The notes beneath the pieces were generated by a model. The model saw only the letters and a list, made by a program, of their open reading frames with translations. It searched no databases and was not told the origin of the DNA. A program made the position numbers and the translations under genes. 64,000 nucleotides of DNA, from contig DIBU01000016.1 of the NCBI GenBank assembly GCA_002416125.1, positions 33,186-97,185 on the forward strand, read 5' to 3'. The first letter of the stretch is position 1. Each line of letters opens with the position of its first letter. The stretch comes from Halieaceae bacterium UBA5044 (GTDB lineage Bacteria > Pseudomonadota > Gammaproteobacteria > Pseudomonadales > Halieaceae). Shown here one piece after another: positions 42,471 to 50,419 of this stretch.

Positions 42471-44470
42471 CGGGGGCGATTCCGGGTCCACAGGCCGGCG
42501 TATTTGTTGAAACTTACCTGGGCGTATAGGACGGCTGACAGAAAGCCTACCTGCCCGTCGAGAAAGCCCAGCCTCAACAGATACACGTGCACGAACGTCA
42601 ACAGGCCGCGGGCCGTGGGGTAGACCAGCGAGCGCACCCGTTTACCCTGCCGGTGCTTTTCCTGCGCGCCCAGCCAGGCGTACTGGGCGCCCTTCTGCAG
42701 CGCATGACCGAAGTCACGGTGGGTGAAGTGCACCAGCCGCCCGCGCAAGGTGCGCACGCGGCGGTCCGCCGGCAACAGGATTTTTTCGTGCACCAGGGCA
42801 TCGGAAAAACGCACCCCGTCGCGCCGGAAAAGGCGCAGTGGTGCACGACCGCTACGCCCAAAATCCAGCCGGGTGCCATAGATGGTCACCGCCCAGGGCA
42901 GACAGTAGGCATCCGCAGACGGCGCCGCCAGCACGTGGTTGATCTCCGCCGCCAGCCCGGGACTCACCCGCTCGTCCGCATCAATCGATAGCACCCAGTC
43001 GCCGCTGGCACGCGCCAGCGCCCGCTGTTTCTGGATGCCGAAACCGGGCCAGTCCGTCTCGACCACGTGAGGCGTAAATTCGCGTGCGATAGCCACCGTC
43101 CGGTCGGCGCTACCACTGTCGACCACGATGATCTCATCGGCTATTGCGGCCACGGAGGCAAGGCAGGCGCCGATATGCTCCTCTTCGTTCTTGGTGATCA
43201 CAATTACCGACAGGCTTACAGCGCGCTGGCGCGTGCAGGCGCGCCGCAACTCGGTCACCAGTACCGCGCCGCAGACCGCCAGCGCGAGCAGGTAAAAGGT
43301 GATGAACACGCTGCGCGAGAACACGGCTTCGGTGAGCCCGAAGACGGCGTACCCCGCGGGCAGCAGCACGCCAATTGAGGCGATAAAGGCCACCGCCGGC
43401 TCCGGCGCGCGCAGATGGCGGGCAAAGACCCGCAGTGGAATCAGCAGCAGCAACAGCCAGCTCAGGCCGCCGAGCAGCCCACGGGTCGCCAGGTTTTGCA
43501 ACAGATCGTTGTGGGCATGGCTGGTACAGCAATTGAGCACAAATTGCGGCTGGTCCAGCGCGCCCGCCGCGGCCGCCGCCCGCACCGCATCGTGATAGGC
43601 ATTCAGCCCCCCGCCAAACCAGGGCTGGGCGACAAACTCAGCCCAGGCAATCTGCCATATGGCCAGACGGGAGGCGGTCTGCACGTCGAAATCGCCCGCC
43701 TGCAGCCTGATCACGGTTTCCAGAAAACGTGCGTTGCCAACCACGGTCAGCGTCAGAAACACCAGGCCGGCCAGCACCGCCAGGACACGCTGAGGCGGGC
43801 GCATCTGTGGCAACAGCACAGCCAGCAACACGGGCAGCGCCAGCACATTGCTCCGGGTCTGGGTAAGCAGTGCAGCCGCCAGCGCGAGACCCGCCAGCAC
43901 CAGTGCCAGGCTCGCATAACCCCTGTGCTGCAAGCGCTGCCAGTACAGCGCGGCTGACAGCAACACCGCCGCTGCCAGCAGCGAGAGATTGCCAAGCGTA
44001 ATGGGGTTGAGCCAGAGCCCTGCGCGCATGGATTCCCCCGGCGAAGGGGGTGCCGCGAAAAGCAGGCTGGCCACGGTGTGCACCGCAGCACCCAGTGCCA
44101 TCAGCGCAAAGCCGGCAAATACACCACGGGCACTCAGGCCCGACCAGCTGAGGGACAGCACCAGGGGCCAGAAGAGCAGCAGACGAGCGGGGCCGTCCAG
44201 CTCCTTGAGACCACGATAATCAAAACCACTTGCCGCCCAGTAGAGCAGGAAAATCCCCACCGGGAACCAGCAGGCAAAATGCAGGAGACGGAGTTCGCGC
44301 GGCTGTTCCCACCCGCCGGCGTGAAGTTCCCGGCGCAACGCAGGCAGCGCAGCGGCCAGCGCAAGCAGGATGACGGCGGCGGACAACAGGCTGGAATAAA
44401 GCAGAGACCCGGCAAAACCGGCGACCGCCAGGCCTGCCAGCACCTGTTGGCCTCGTGCCGATGAAATCAT
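42455..44470 (-). CDS. O-antigen ligase (WaaL-like) fused to GT2 glycosyltransferase
   Basis: This 671 aa two-domain protein has an N-terminal part (residues 1 to about 415) with 10-12 membrane helices and the O-antigen ligase signature SHAHNDLLQNLATRGLLGG, whose His is essential in WaaL. The C-terminal part (about 418-671) is a cytoplasmic GT2 of the WaaE/KdtX type. It starts at SVIVITKNEEEHIG, has VVDSGSADRTV and IQKQRALARASGDW, and carries the catalytic DADERVS. The ATG at 44470 was chosen because longer frames run into the divergent GT4 gene's promoter region. These activities are normally separate, so fusion would couple sugar addition to the core with ligation of a surface polymer. Substrates are unknown. 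Confidence 0.8.
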   Translation of the reverse strand: MISSARGQQVLAGLAVAGFAGSLLYSSLLSAAVILLALAAALPALRRELHAGGWEQPRELRLLHFACWFPVGIFLLYWAASGFDYRGLKELDGPARLLLFWPLVLSLSWSGLSARGVFAGFALMALGAAVHTVASLLFAAPPSPGESMRAGLWLNPITLGNLSLLAAAVLLSAALYWQRLQHRGYASLALVLAGLALAAALLTQTRSNVLALPVLLAVLLPQMRPPQRVLAVLAGLVFLTLTVVGNARFLETVIRLQAGDFDVQTASRLAIWQIAWAEFVAQPWFGGGLNAYHDAVRAAAAAGALDQPQFVLNCCTSHAHNDLLQNLATRGLLGGLSWLLLLLIPLRVFARHLRAPEPAVAFIASIGVLLPAGYAVFGLTEAVFSRSVFITFYLLALAVCGAVLVTELRRACTRQRAVSLSVIVITKNEEEHIGACLASVAAIADEIIVVDSGSADRTVAIAREFTPHVVETDWPGFGIQKQRALARASGDWVLSIDADERVSPGLAAEINHVLAAPSADAYCLPWAVTIYGTRLDFGRSGRAPLRLFRRDGVRFSDALVHEKILLPADRRVRTLRGRLVHFTHRDFGHALQKGAQYAWLGAQEKHRQGKRVRSLVYPTARGLLTFVHVYLLRLGFLDGQVGFLSAVLYAQVSFNKYAGLWTRNRPRYGTD

Positions 44471-44596
44471 TGTGTATACTCTCGTCGATCTGCGTAGCCA
44501 CTGTGGCGAACGCCGACCCACCGGGGCCGCCAGCCGCGCCGCTACTATAGCGCAGGTGTTCCCGCGGATTCCAACGCCGAGACAGGACCCGGCCCG

Positions 44597-45688
44597 ATGA
44601 AAGCGCTTTGTATCACAGACTGTGCAGACCGCCCGGAAACGGAGCTGTTCATTCGGCTCGCCCATCGCATGGAACGCTTTGCGATCATGAGCAATCCGGC
44701 CGGCCGCTATCACAGCCTGCTGGTGGACGCAGGGCTCGAGGTGATTCCCCTGAAAATCCGCGGCCGCTTCGATCGCGAGGCAACAGCCCTGATCCGGGAT
44801 ACCGTGTACGCCGGCGACTACGACATTGTGCATGCGTTCAATTCACGCGCTGTGACCTGTATGTTGCGCGCCGCAGGCGGGCACCGCGCCCGCCTGCTCG
44901 CCTACCGGGGCGTCACGACCGGTGTCGGCTATGGCAAGCCGGAAGCCTGGCTGACCTTCCTCAACCCGCGCCTGGACGGGATCCTGTGCGTCGCCGATGC
45001 CATACGGGATGCGCTGCTGGCCGTGCGCCTGCTCTGGTTGCACCTGCCGCCCGAAAAGCTGAAAACGATCCACAAGGGTCATGAACTTGACTGGTATAAC
45101 GTGGAGCCGGCGGCGCTGACGGAGTTTGGCGTGCCTGTGGATGCCATAACCCTGTGCTGCATCAGCCGCAACAGCGCCAAAAAAGGCGCATTGACCCTGC
45201 TTGATGCCTTTGACGCACTACCCACCGAGTTGAACAGCCATCTGCTGCTGATCGGCTCTGTGGACAGCAATGCCAGAGTGCGCGAGCGCGCCGCCCGCTG
45301 CCGGCACCCCGAGCGCGTGCACTTTACCGGCTACCGGACTGATGTCACACAGATACTCAGCGCCGCCGATCTGCTGGTGTCAGCCTCGGAAAGCGGCGAA
45401 GGCCTGCCGCGGGTTGTCATCGAAGCGATGGCGGTGAACACCCCCGTTGTCGCCACTGACGCCGGCGGCACTCGGGAGCTCGTGCTGCACGGTGAAACCG
45501 GCCTGCTGGTACCGCAGCGCAGCCCCGCAGCACTGAGCGCGGCAATCCGTGACGCCCTGCAGGATACTGCGGCTGCGGCACAGCGCGCGAAGAATGCGCG
45601 GCGCCGCATCGCAGAGGCATTCAATGCCGAGCAGACCGCGGTAAACACCTACGCCTGGTATCAGGAGCGGCTGGCCTCTGCCCCGTAA
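44597..45688 (+). CDS. Family 4 glycosyltransferase
   Basis: This 363 aa GT-B enzyme retains the sugar configuration when adding a nucleotide sugar. The C-terminal donor domain has the EX7E motif region ESGEGLPRVVIEAMAVNTPVVATD and GGTRELVLHGETGLLV, typical of GT4. The N-terminal acceptor domain contains HAFNSRAVTCM and KTIHKGHELDWY. It lies divergent to the WaaL-GT2 gene and converges on the epimerase, sharing 28 bases at their 3' ends. A role in the outer core or O-antigen is likely from context, but the sugar is not predictable. Confidence 0.85.
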   Translation: MKALCITDCADRPETELFIRLAHRMERFAIMSNPAGRYHSLLVDAGLEVIPLKIRGRFDREATALIRDTVYAGDYDIVHAFNSRAVTCMLRAAGGHRARLLAYRGVTTGVGYGKPEAWLTFLNPRLDGILCVADAIRDALLAVRLLWLHLPPEKLKTIHKGHELDWYNVEPAALTEFGVPVDAITLCCISRNSAKKGALTLLDAFDALPTELNSHLLLIGSVDSNARVRERAARCRHPERVHFTGYRTDVTQILSAADLLVSASESGEGLPRVVIEAMAVNTPVVATDAGGTRELVLHGETGLLVPQRSPAALSAAIRDALQDTAAAAQRAKNARRRIAEAFNAEQTAVNTYAWYQERLASAP

Positions 45689-46683
45689 TAGTCTTTATAC
45701 CAGTCAACAAAACGCGTCACGCCCTCGGCAACTCCTGTGCGCGGCGCATAGCCTGTCAGTTCGCGCAACGCGCTGACATCGGCATAGGTTTCGGCAACGT
45801 CACCGGGTTGCATGGGCAGCATGATCTTCTCCGCCCTGCGCCCCAGGCGCTGTTCCAGCAATTCGATGAACTCCAGCAAATGCACCGGGCGCTCACAACC
45901 GATGTTGAAAATACGATACGGGGCGCTGGAGGTGGCAGGATCGGCAGCCAGGGCATCCCAATCGGGGTTGGGCGCCGGAGGCCTGGCCAGCACGCCCAGA
46001 ATCCCGTCGACGATGTCCTCGATAAAGGTGAAGTCGCGCCGGTGTTGTCCGTGGTTGAAGACCTCCAGCGGCTCCCCCGCCAGAATCTTGCGGCAGAAAA
46101 TCATCGGCGCCATGTCTGGACGACCCCAGGGGCCATAGACCGTGAAGAAGCGCAGCCCCGTCGTGGGTAACTGGTAGAGATGGCTGTAGGAGTGCGCCAT
46201 CAACTCATTGGCCTTTTTCGTGGCGGCGTACAGCGACACCGGGTGGTCCACGCTGTGGCTGACACTGAAGGGCTGACGCGCATTGCTGCCGTAAACGGAG
46301 CTGCTACTGGCGTAGACCAGGTGCTCCACCGGAAAATGCCGGCAACATTCGAGCATATTGCCGAACGCCACCAGGTTGGAGGTCAGGTAGGCCTCGGGGT
46401 GCGTCAGTGAGTAGCGCACACCCGCCTGCGCGGCCAGGTGAATGACAGCGTCCGGACGGAAATGGCTGAACCAGTCCCGCAGCCGGGCCGCATCAGACAG
46501 GCAGAACACGGCCTCGCTGAAACCCGGTTGAGCCCGCAGGCGCGCGAGACGCGCCTGCTTCAGCGTGACGTCGTAATAGTCATTGAGGTTGTCGATGCCG
46601 GCCACCTCGTGTCCCTGCGCCAGCAACTGCAACGCCGTTTCGCACCCGATAAAGCCGGCTGCGCCGGTGACCAATACCTTCAT
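45661..46683 (-). CDS. NAD-dependent nucleotide-sugar epimerase (UDP-glucuronate 4-epimerase type)
   Basis: This 340 aa SDR-fold enzyme has the Rossmann motif VTGAAGFIGCETALQLL and the catalytic YxxxK within SLYAATKKANELMAHSYSH. The motif LRFFTVYGPWGRPDMAPM is typical of UDP-glucuronate 4-epimerase. Conversion of UDP-glucuronate to UDP-galacturonate would supply an acidic sugar for the LPS core. The ATG at 46683 has GGAGAGGC upstream. The stop lies inside the 3' end of the convergent GT4 gene. The start overlaps kdkA's stop by four bases, so the two are one operon. Confidence 0.87.
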   Translation of the reverse strand: MKVLVTGAAGFIGCETALQLLAQGHEVAGIDNLNDYYDVTLKQARLARLRAQPGFSEAVFCLSDAARLRDWFSHFRPDAVIHLAAQAGVRYSLTHPEAYLTSNLVAFGNMLECCRHFPVEHLVYASSSSVYGSNARQPFSVSHSVDHPVSLYAATKKANELMAHSYSHLYQLPTTGLRFFTVYGPWGRPDMAPMIFCRKILAGEPLEVFNHGQHRRDFTFIEDIVDGILGVLARPPAPNPDWDALAADPATSSAPYRIFNIGCERPVHLLEFIELLEQRLGRRAEKIMLPMQPGDVAETYADVSALRELTGYAPRTGVAEGVTRFVDWYKDYYGAEASRS

Positions 46684-47411
46684 TGCCTCTCCTGATCTGG
46701 CTTCATGGCAGCATAGCCCTGCATTAACGCTGCCCACAGTGCACGCCGCTGCGCTGCCGGGAGCGCATGGCAACGCTTCGCAACCGAACGCTGCAAGCGA
46801 TCGAGATTGGCCTGCTGCCAGCGTTGCGCGGGGTGACGCAGCCTGCAGCGGTCAAAATCGATCAACCAGATGCCCTCAGGGGCATGCAGCACGTTGTCGC
46901 AGTTCAAGTCCACGTGGTCCAGGCCCGCTGCATGAAATCTGGCCAAAAGCGCACCGAGCCGCTGCCACAGCTCCGGGTCCCCCACTGCAGGGGACACCGG
47001 CAACGGCACCGCCCCGGGTATGCGGCGCAGCAGGATGGCCGCGCGACAGGTGAACAGACCGTCGCGCTCTGCCAGCGCAGCGATAGGTTCCGGCACAGGC
47101 AGGTGCATGTCACGCAAGCGCTGCAGCAGGCGGAACTCGCGCAGCGAACGGCAGCGATTGAAGCCCGTAAACAGGTAACTGCGGTGCATGATCCGCGCCA
47201 TCATACCGCCGCGCAGATACTGCCGGAGCACCAGTTCGCCGGCGTCAGCCTGTACAAAAAACGCCCCGCCGCGACCACCGACCGCCACCGGGCGCGCGCG
47301 CTCACCCCAGAACTGCGGCTCCAGCCACGCGGCCTGCACACCGTCTACGGCCGGGTTGCACAGCAACAGGGAGCGATGCCCGGAAACAATGTGCTCTGTC
47401 ACGCCGCTCAC
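46680..47411 (-). CDS. kdkA: 3-deoxy-D-manno-octulosonic acid kinase KdkA
   Basis: KdkA phosphorylates the single Kdo of the LPS inner core and is found in Haemophilus, Vibrio and related bacteria that keep one Kdo. The protein is 243 aa with a protein-kinase-like fold. The catalytic loop DHVDLNCDNVL and the metal motif WLIDFDRCRLR are present, and RGGMMARIMHRSYLFTG matches the family. No N-terminal extension is needed, since the frame begins well within family length. The stop overlaps the epimerase start by four bases. Its presence suggests a mono-Kdo core here. Confidence 0.9.
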   Translation of the reverse strand: MSGVTEHIVSGHRSLLLCNPAVDGVQAAWLEPQFWGERARPVAVGGRGGAFFVQADAGELVLRQYLRGGMMARIMHRSYLFTGFNRCRSLREFRLLQRLRDMHLPVPEPIAALAERDGLFTCRAAILLRRIPGAVPLPVSPAVGDPELWQRLGALLARFHAAGLDHVDLNCDNVLHAPEGIWLIDFDRCRLRHPAQRWQQANLDRLQRSVAKRCHALPAAQRRALWAALMQGYAAMKPDQERQ

Positions 47412-47540
47412 GGCACGTCAACGTCCTCAGTGCGAGCCGTCACCGGCGGCAGCGGTAAAGACCCCGGCGGGAGACTCGGATAGAATGCATGCAGTGTAGC
47501 AATGATGATGCATCAAGCTCTACCGCCGCTGGAACCCGCG

Positions 47541-48617
47541 ATGTCACAAACGCCACTTCAATCGATTTGCTTGCTGCGCCTGTCAGCCCTGGGCGATGTG
47601 ACCCATGTGATACCTGTCGTCTTGAGCCTGCAGGAGCAGCTTCCGGGCGTGGGTATCACCTGGATTATCGGCAAGCTCGAAGCGCGCCTGGTGGGTGACC
47701 TGCCGGGGGTGACGTTCATCGTGTTCGACAAGCGCGCCGGCTGGCGCGGCTACCGCGACCTGTACAGGACGCTGCGCGGCCAGCGTTTTGATGCCCTGCT
47801 GCACATGCAGTTGGCCGCCCGCGCCAACCTTGTTTCCCTGCTGGTGCGGGCACGCCTGCGGGTCGGGTACGACCGTGCGCGCAGCAAGGACGGCCACGGC
47901 CTGTGCATCAACCGGCGCATCGCGCCGGCACCCAGGCAACATGTACGCGATTGCCTGGCCAGTTTTCTGCAACCGCTGGGATTACAACCCGCAGCTCCGC
48001 GCTGGCACATCCCGCTGGACGAGAAAGACCATGCCTTCGCGCGGCGCCACCTGGCTGCCGACCGGCGCACCCTGGTGATCAGCCCCTGCTCCAGCCATGC
48101 CCTGCGCAACTGGCCCGTAAGCCATTACGCCGCGCTCGCCGATTACGCTGCGGGGACCCACGGCATGCAGGTCATTCTCGTGGGCAGCCCGGCGGCCCAT
48201 GAGCAGGAAACCTGCGCGGCCATAGCCGCTGCCATGCAGCAACCCGTCGAGAATATCTGCGGCCAGGACACGCTGAAACAGCTCGCCGCACTGCTGGCCG
48301 GTGCCGACCTGCTGGTCGCGCCGGACACAGGGCCCGCGCATATCGCCAGCAGCGTGGGCACCGATGTGCTGGGACTGTTTGCCGCCAGTAACCCACAGCG
48401 TTCCGGCCCCTACAACTCACTGCACTGGTGCGTGGATCGCTACCCCGATGCACTGCGCCGCTTCCGCCAGCAGAGCGTTGATGAAGCCCGCTGGGGCGCG
48501 AAGGTGGAGGTGCCGGGAGCCATGGAGCTGGTGACGGTTGCGGACGCCACCGGAAAGCTGGACCAGTGGCTGGCGGCGCAGAAACCGGCGACCGCGGAGT
48601 CAGGCCGCCGCCGCTAG
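47541..48617 (+). CDS. GT9 heptosyltransferase family protein
   Basis: This 358 aa glycosyltransferase of family 9 adds a heptose or similar sugar to the LPS core. The N-terminus LLRLSALGDVTHVIPVVL is the family pattern, as is the donor motif APDTGPAHIASSVGTDVLGLFA. The ending SNPQRSGPYNSLHWCVDRY is of the WaaC/WaaF type. The ATG at 47541 was chosen over an upstream ATG at 47502 because GGAA lies eight bases before it. A TAGAAT at 47481-47486 may be its -10. The stop overlaps the opposite DUF6165 gene by four bases. Confidence 0.87.
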   Translation: MSQTPLQSICLLRLSALGDVTHVIPVVLSLQEQLPGVGITWIIGKLEARLVGDLPGVTFIVFDKRAGWRGYRDLYRTLRGQRFDALLHMQLAARANLVSLLVRARLRVGYDRARSKDGHGLCINRRIAPAPRQHVRDCLASFLQPLGLQPAAPRWHIPLDEKDHAFARRHLAADRRTLVISPCSSHALRNWPVSHYAALADYAAGTHGMQVILVGSPAAHEQETCAAIAAAMQQPVENICGQDTLKQLAALLAGADLLVAPDTGPAHIASSVGTDVLGLFAASNPQRSGPYNSLHWCVDRYPDALRRFRQQSVDEARWGAKVEVPGAMELVTVADATGKLDQWLAAQKPATAESGRRR

Positions 48618-49012
48618 GCCGTGTAGTCCTGATACGACTTCTCTTCAACAAAGCGCGAGCCCAGCGCCAGGTTGATGGACTTTTTCAGGGCGGCCCGTTT
48701 GTCGTTGGTGAAGTACACCGAGCGCGCCAGCTCGATGAACGTGGCGCCGAAATCCTGGGCGCGCTCACAGTCCCGGATGTCATCCTCGATTACCCAGAGC
48801 GCTTCATTGACCGCCTTGAGCTGCGCCCGCAACTCGGCAATCGCCGACTCATCCGGCACAGCGGCCGCCCAAATGCCGTTCAGGGCGTCCAGTTCCGTTT
48901 TCACATTGGCGTTCTTGTCCGGGTCACTGATGCGCTCCGACTTGATTTCCAGAATGGTGATCTTGTCCAGCACCTCGCCAAAGGAAACGGGAACGGTAAT
49001 AACATCGGTCAT
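48614..49012 (-). CDS. DUF6165 family protein
   Basis: This 132 aa protein is probably cytoplasmic and mainly helical. It matches the DUF6165 family, whose members start PVSFGEVLDKITILEIKSERI and contain ALWVIEDDIRDCE. There are no signal peptide, membrane helices or obvious catalytic residues. The ATG at 49012 places this conserved N-terminus at the start; an upstream in-frame ATG would add 15 residues without family support. DUF6165 genes are often found in LPS and polysaccharide clusters, which agrees with its neighbours. The function is unknown. Confidence 0.82.
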   Translation of the reverse strand: MTDVITVPVSFGEVLDKITILEIKSERISDPDKNANVKTELDALNGIWAAAVPDESAIAELRAQLKAVNEALWVIEDDIRDCERAQDFGATFIELARSVYFTNDKRAALKKSINLALGSRFVEEKSYQDYTA

Positions 49013-49111
49013 GTGAACACTCGCTTGCGGGGGAAAAGGCACGCGGCCCCGAGGCAACGTGCATGACGCTATTCTATGCCAAGCGCGCCGTCCTGCCGAC
49101 CCCGAAGAACC

Positions 49112-49960
49112 TCAAAACGCTGAGTTCGACACCAGGCTCCGCAGCCGTACATCCACGGTGACCTGCAGTGAGGTCAGCGCGAGGGCCGCTGCCCGCCCCG
49201 CCGGTGGGGCACGGTGCATGTGGGGCGTCATCGCCAGCAGATCGGCGATCGCCGCGCTGCTGTGCAGCCGCACCTGAAAGCGCAGCGACTCCTCCGCCTG
49301 CAACTGAAAACCCGCGTGCGTGCGCGGCGCTGCCGAGGTCTTTTGCTTCAGGGTGGGGTAGATGACCTCACGCAGCTCCTGCAAATGCGCCGGACCCGCC
49401 TCCGCAAGCAGCAGCTCACCGGCCGGCTTCAACACACGAGCGAACTCGGCAAAGACAGGAAAACCAAACAGGCACAACAGCCTGTCCACGCTGTTTCCGG
49501 CGACGGGCAGGCGGGCGTTGCTCGCCACCATCCAGGCTGAGCGCCGATCCTGCCGCGCCGCTTCCTGCACGGCCCATTTGGAAATGTCCACGCCGCCCAG
49601 CCTGAGTGGCTGGCTGGCACCGGCGGCCCTTGCCAGTTCGCGCAGGTAGAAGCCCTCGCCGCAACCGGCATCGATGCAGCTCAGCGGGTCGACCCGTGGC
49701 ATGGATCCCAGCACAGTGCGCGCGACCGCGGCCGCCAGCGGGCCATAGTGGCCCGCGTTGAGGAAACGCGCACGGGCGGCAACCATCTCCCGACTGTCGC
49801 CCGGGTCCCGGGAGCGCTTGTTCTGTACCGCGAGGAGATTGACGTATCCGCGCCTGGCGATGTCAAAGCTGTGACCACTGGGACAGCGCCAACTGCCATC
49901 GCTGACCGCAAGCGGCTGACTGTCCAGGGGGCATATCAGCTCGGTGAACGGTGTAATCAA
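49112..49960 (-). CDS. rlmA: 23S rRNA (guanine-N1)-methyltransferase RlmA
   Basis: This 282 aa SAM-dependent enzyme methylates G745 of 23S rRNA. The N-terminal zinc finger has CPLD and CPSGHSFD, and the target-associated motif RGYVNLLAVQNKRSRDPGDS is diagnostic. The SAM motif DAGCGEGFYLREL and MTPHMHRA near the C-terminus complete the family pattern. The start is unclear. A TTG at 49960 puts the zinc finger about seven residues from the N-terminus as in E. coli. The only ATG in frame (50014) would overlap the DUF805 gene by 41 bases. The TTG is favoured. Confidence 0.9.
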   Translation of the reverse strand: MITPFTELICPLDSQPLAVSDGSWRCPSGHSFDIARRGYVNLLAVQNKRSRDPGDSREMVAARARFLNAGHYGPLAAAVARTVLGSMPRVDPLSCIDAGCGEGFYLRELARAAGASQPLRLGGVDISKWAVQEAARQDRRSAWMVASNARLPVAGNSVDRLLCLFGFPVFAEFARVLKPAGELLLAEAGPAHLQELREVIYPTLKQKTSAAPRTHAGFQLQAEESLRFQVRLHSSAAIADLLAMTPHMHRAPPAGRAAALALTSLQVTVDVRLRSLVSNSAF

Positions 49961-49973
49961 CGTGCAGCGGTGG

Positions 49974-50357
49974 TCACACAGCCACGCTCGGTCCCAGCTT
50001 GGGGTTTGGCCCATACTGGTTGTCGCCGGGCTCGCTGTCGAAGACCATGAAGATCAGCAACACGAGCCCACCGATGACCGGGATAAAGGCCAGCAGCAAC
50101 CACCAGCCTGTGCGACCGGTATCGTGCAGGCGCCGCACCGCGACCGCGATGGCGGGGATCAGCACCGCCAACCAGTAGATGCCGCCGAGAAGCCCCACCC
50201 CCATCTCATCGTTGAAAGTGCCGGTGATCGTGTCGACGATGCCCAGGGCAATACTCGCCAGAATGTTGAACAGCACGAAAAACCAGTATTCCTTGCGACG
50301 CGCGCGCCCGTTGAACATCGCATACTTGTTTTTCAATACATCGAGATACCAATTCAT
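49974..50357 (-). CDS. DUF805 family membrane protein
   Basis: This 127 aa inner-membrane protein has three to four predicted helices. DUF805 shows as the N-terminal FNGRARRKEYWFFVLFN and the central VRRLHDTGRTGWWLL. Some members were once linked to bacteriophage or stress functions, but none has a settled role. The ATG at 50357 follows AAGGGGAATGGG. It is 13 bases upstream of the rlmA TTG and probably cotranscribed with it. Confidence 0.88.
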   Translation of the reverse strand: MNWYLDVLKNKYAMFNGRARRKEYWFFVLFNILASIALGIVDTITGTFNDEMGVGLLGGIYWLAVLIPAIAVAVRRLHDTGRTGWWLLLAFIPVIGGLVLLIFMVFDSEPGDNQYGPNPKLGPSVAV

Positions 50358-50419
50358 CCCATTCCCCTTACTGTTATCCGGATTCCTGTCCTGCGACCCA
50401 GTGTCCGCCCCCAGTCAGT

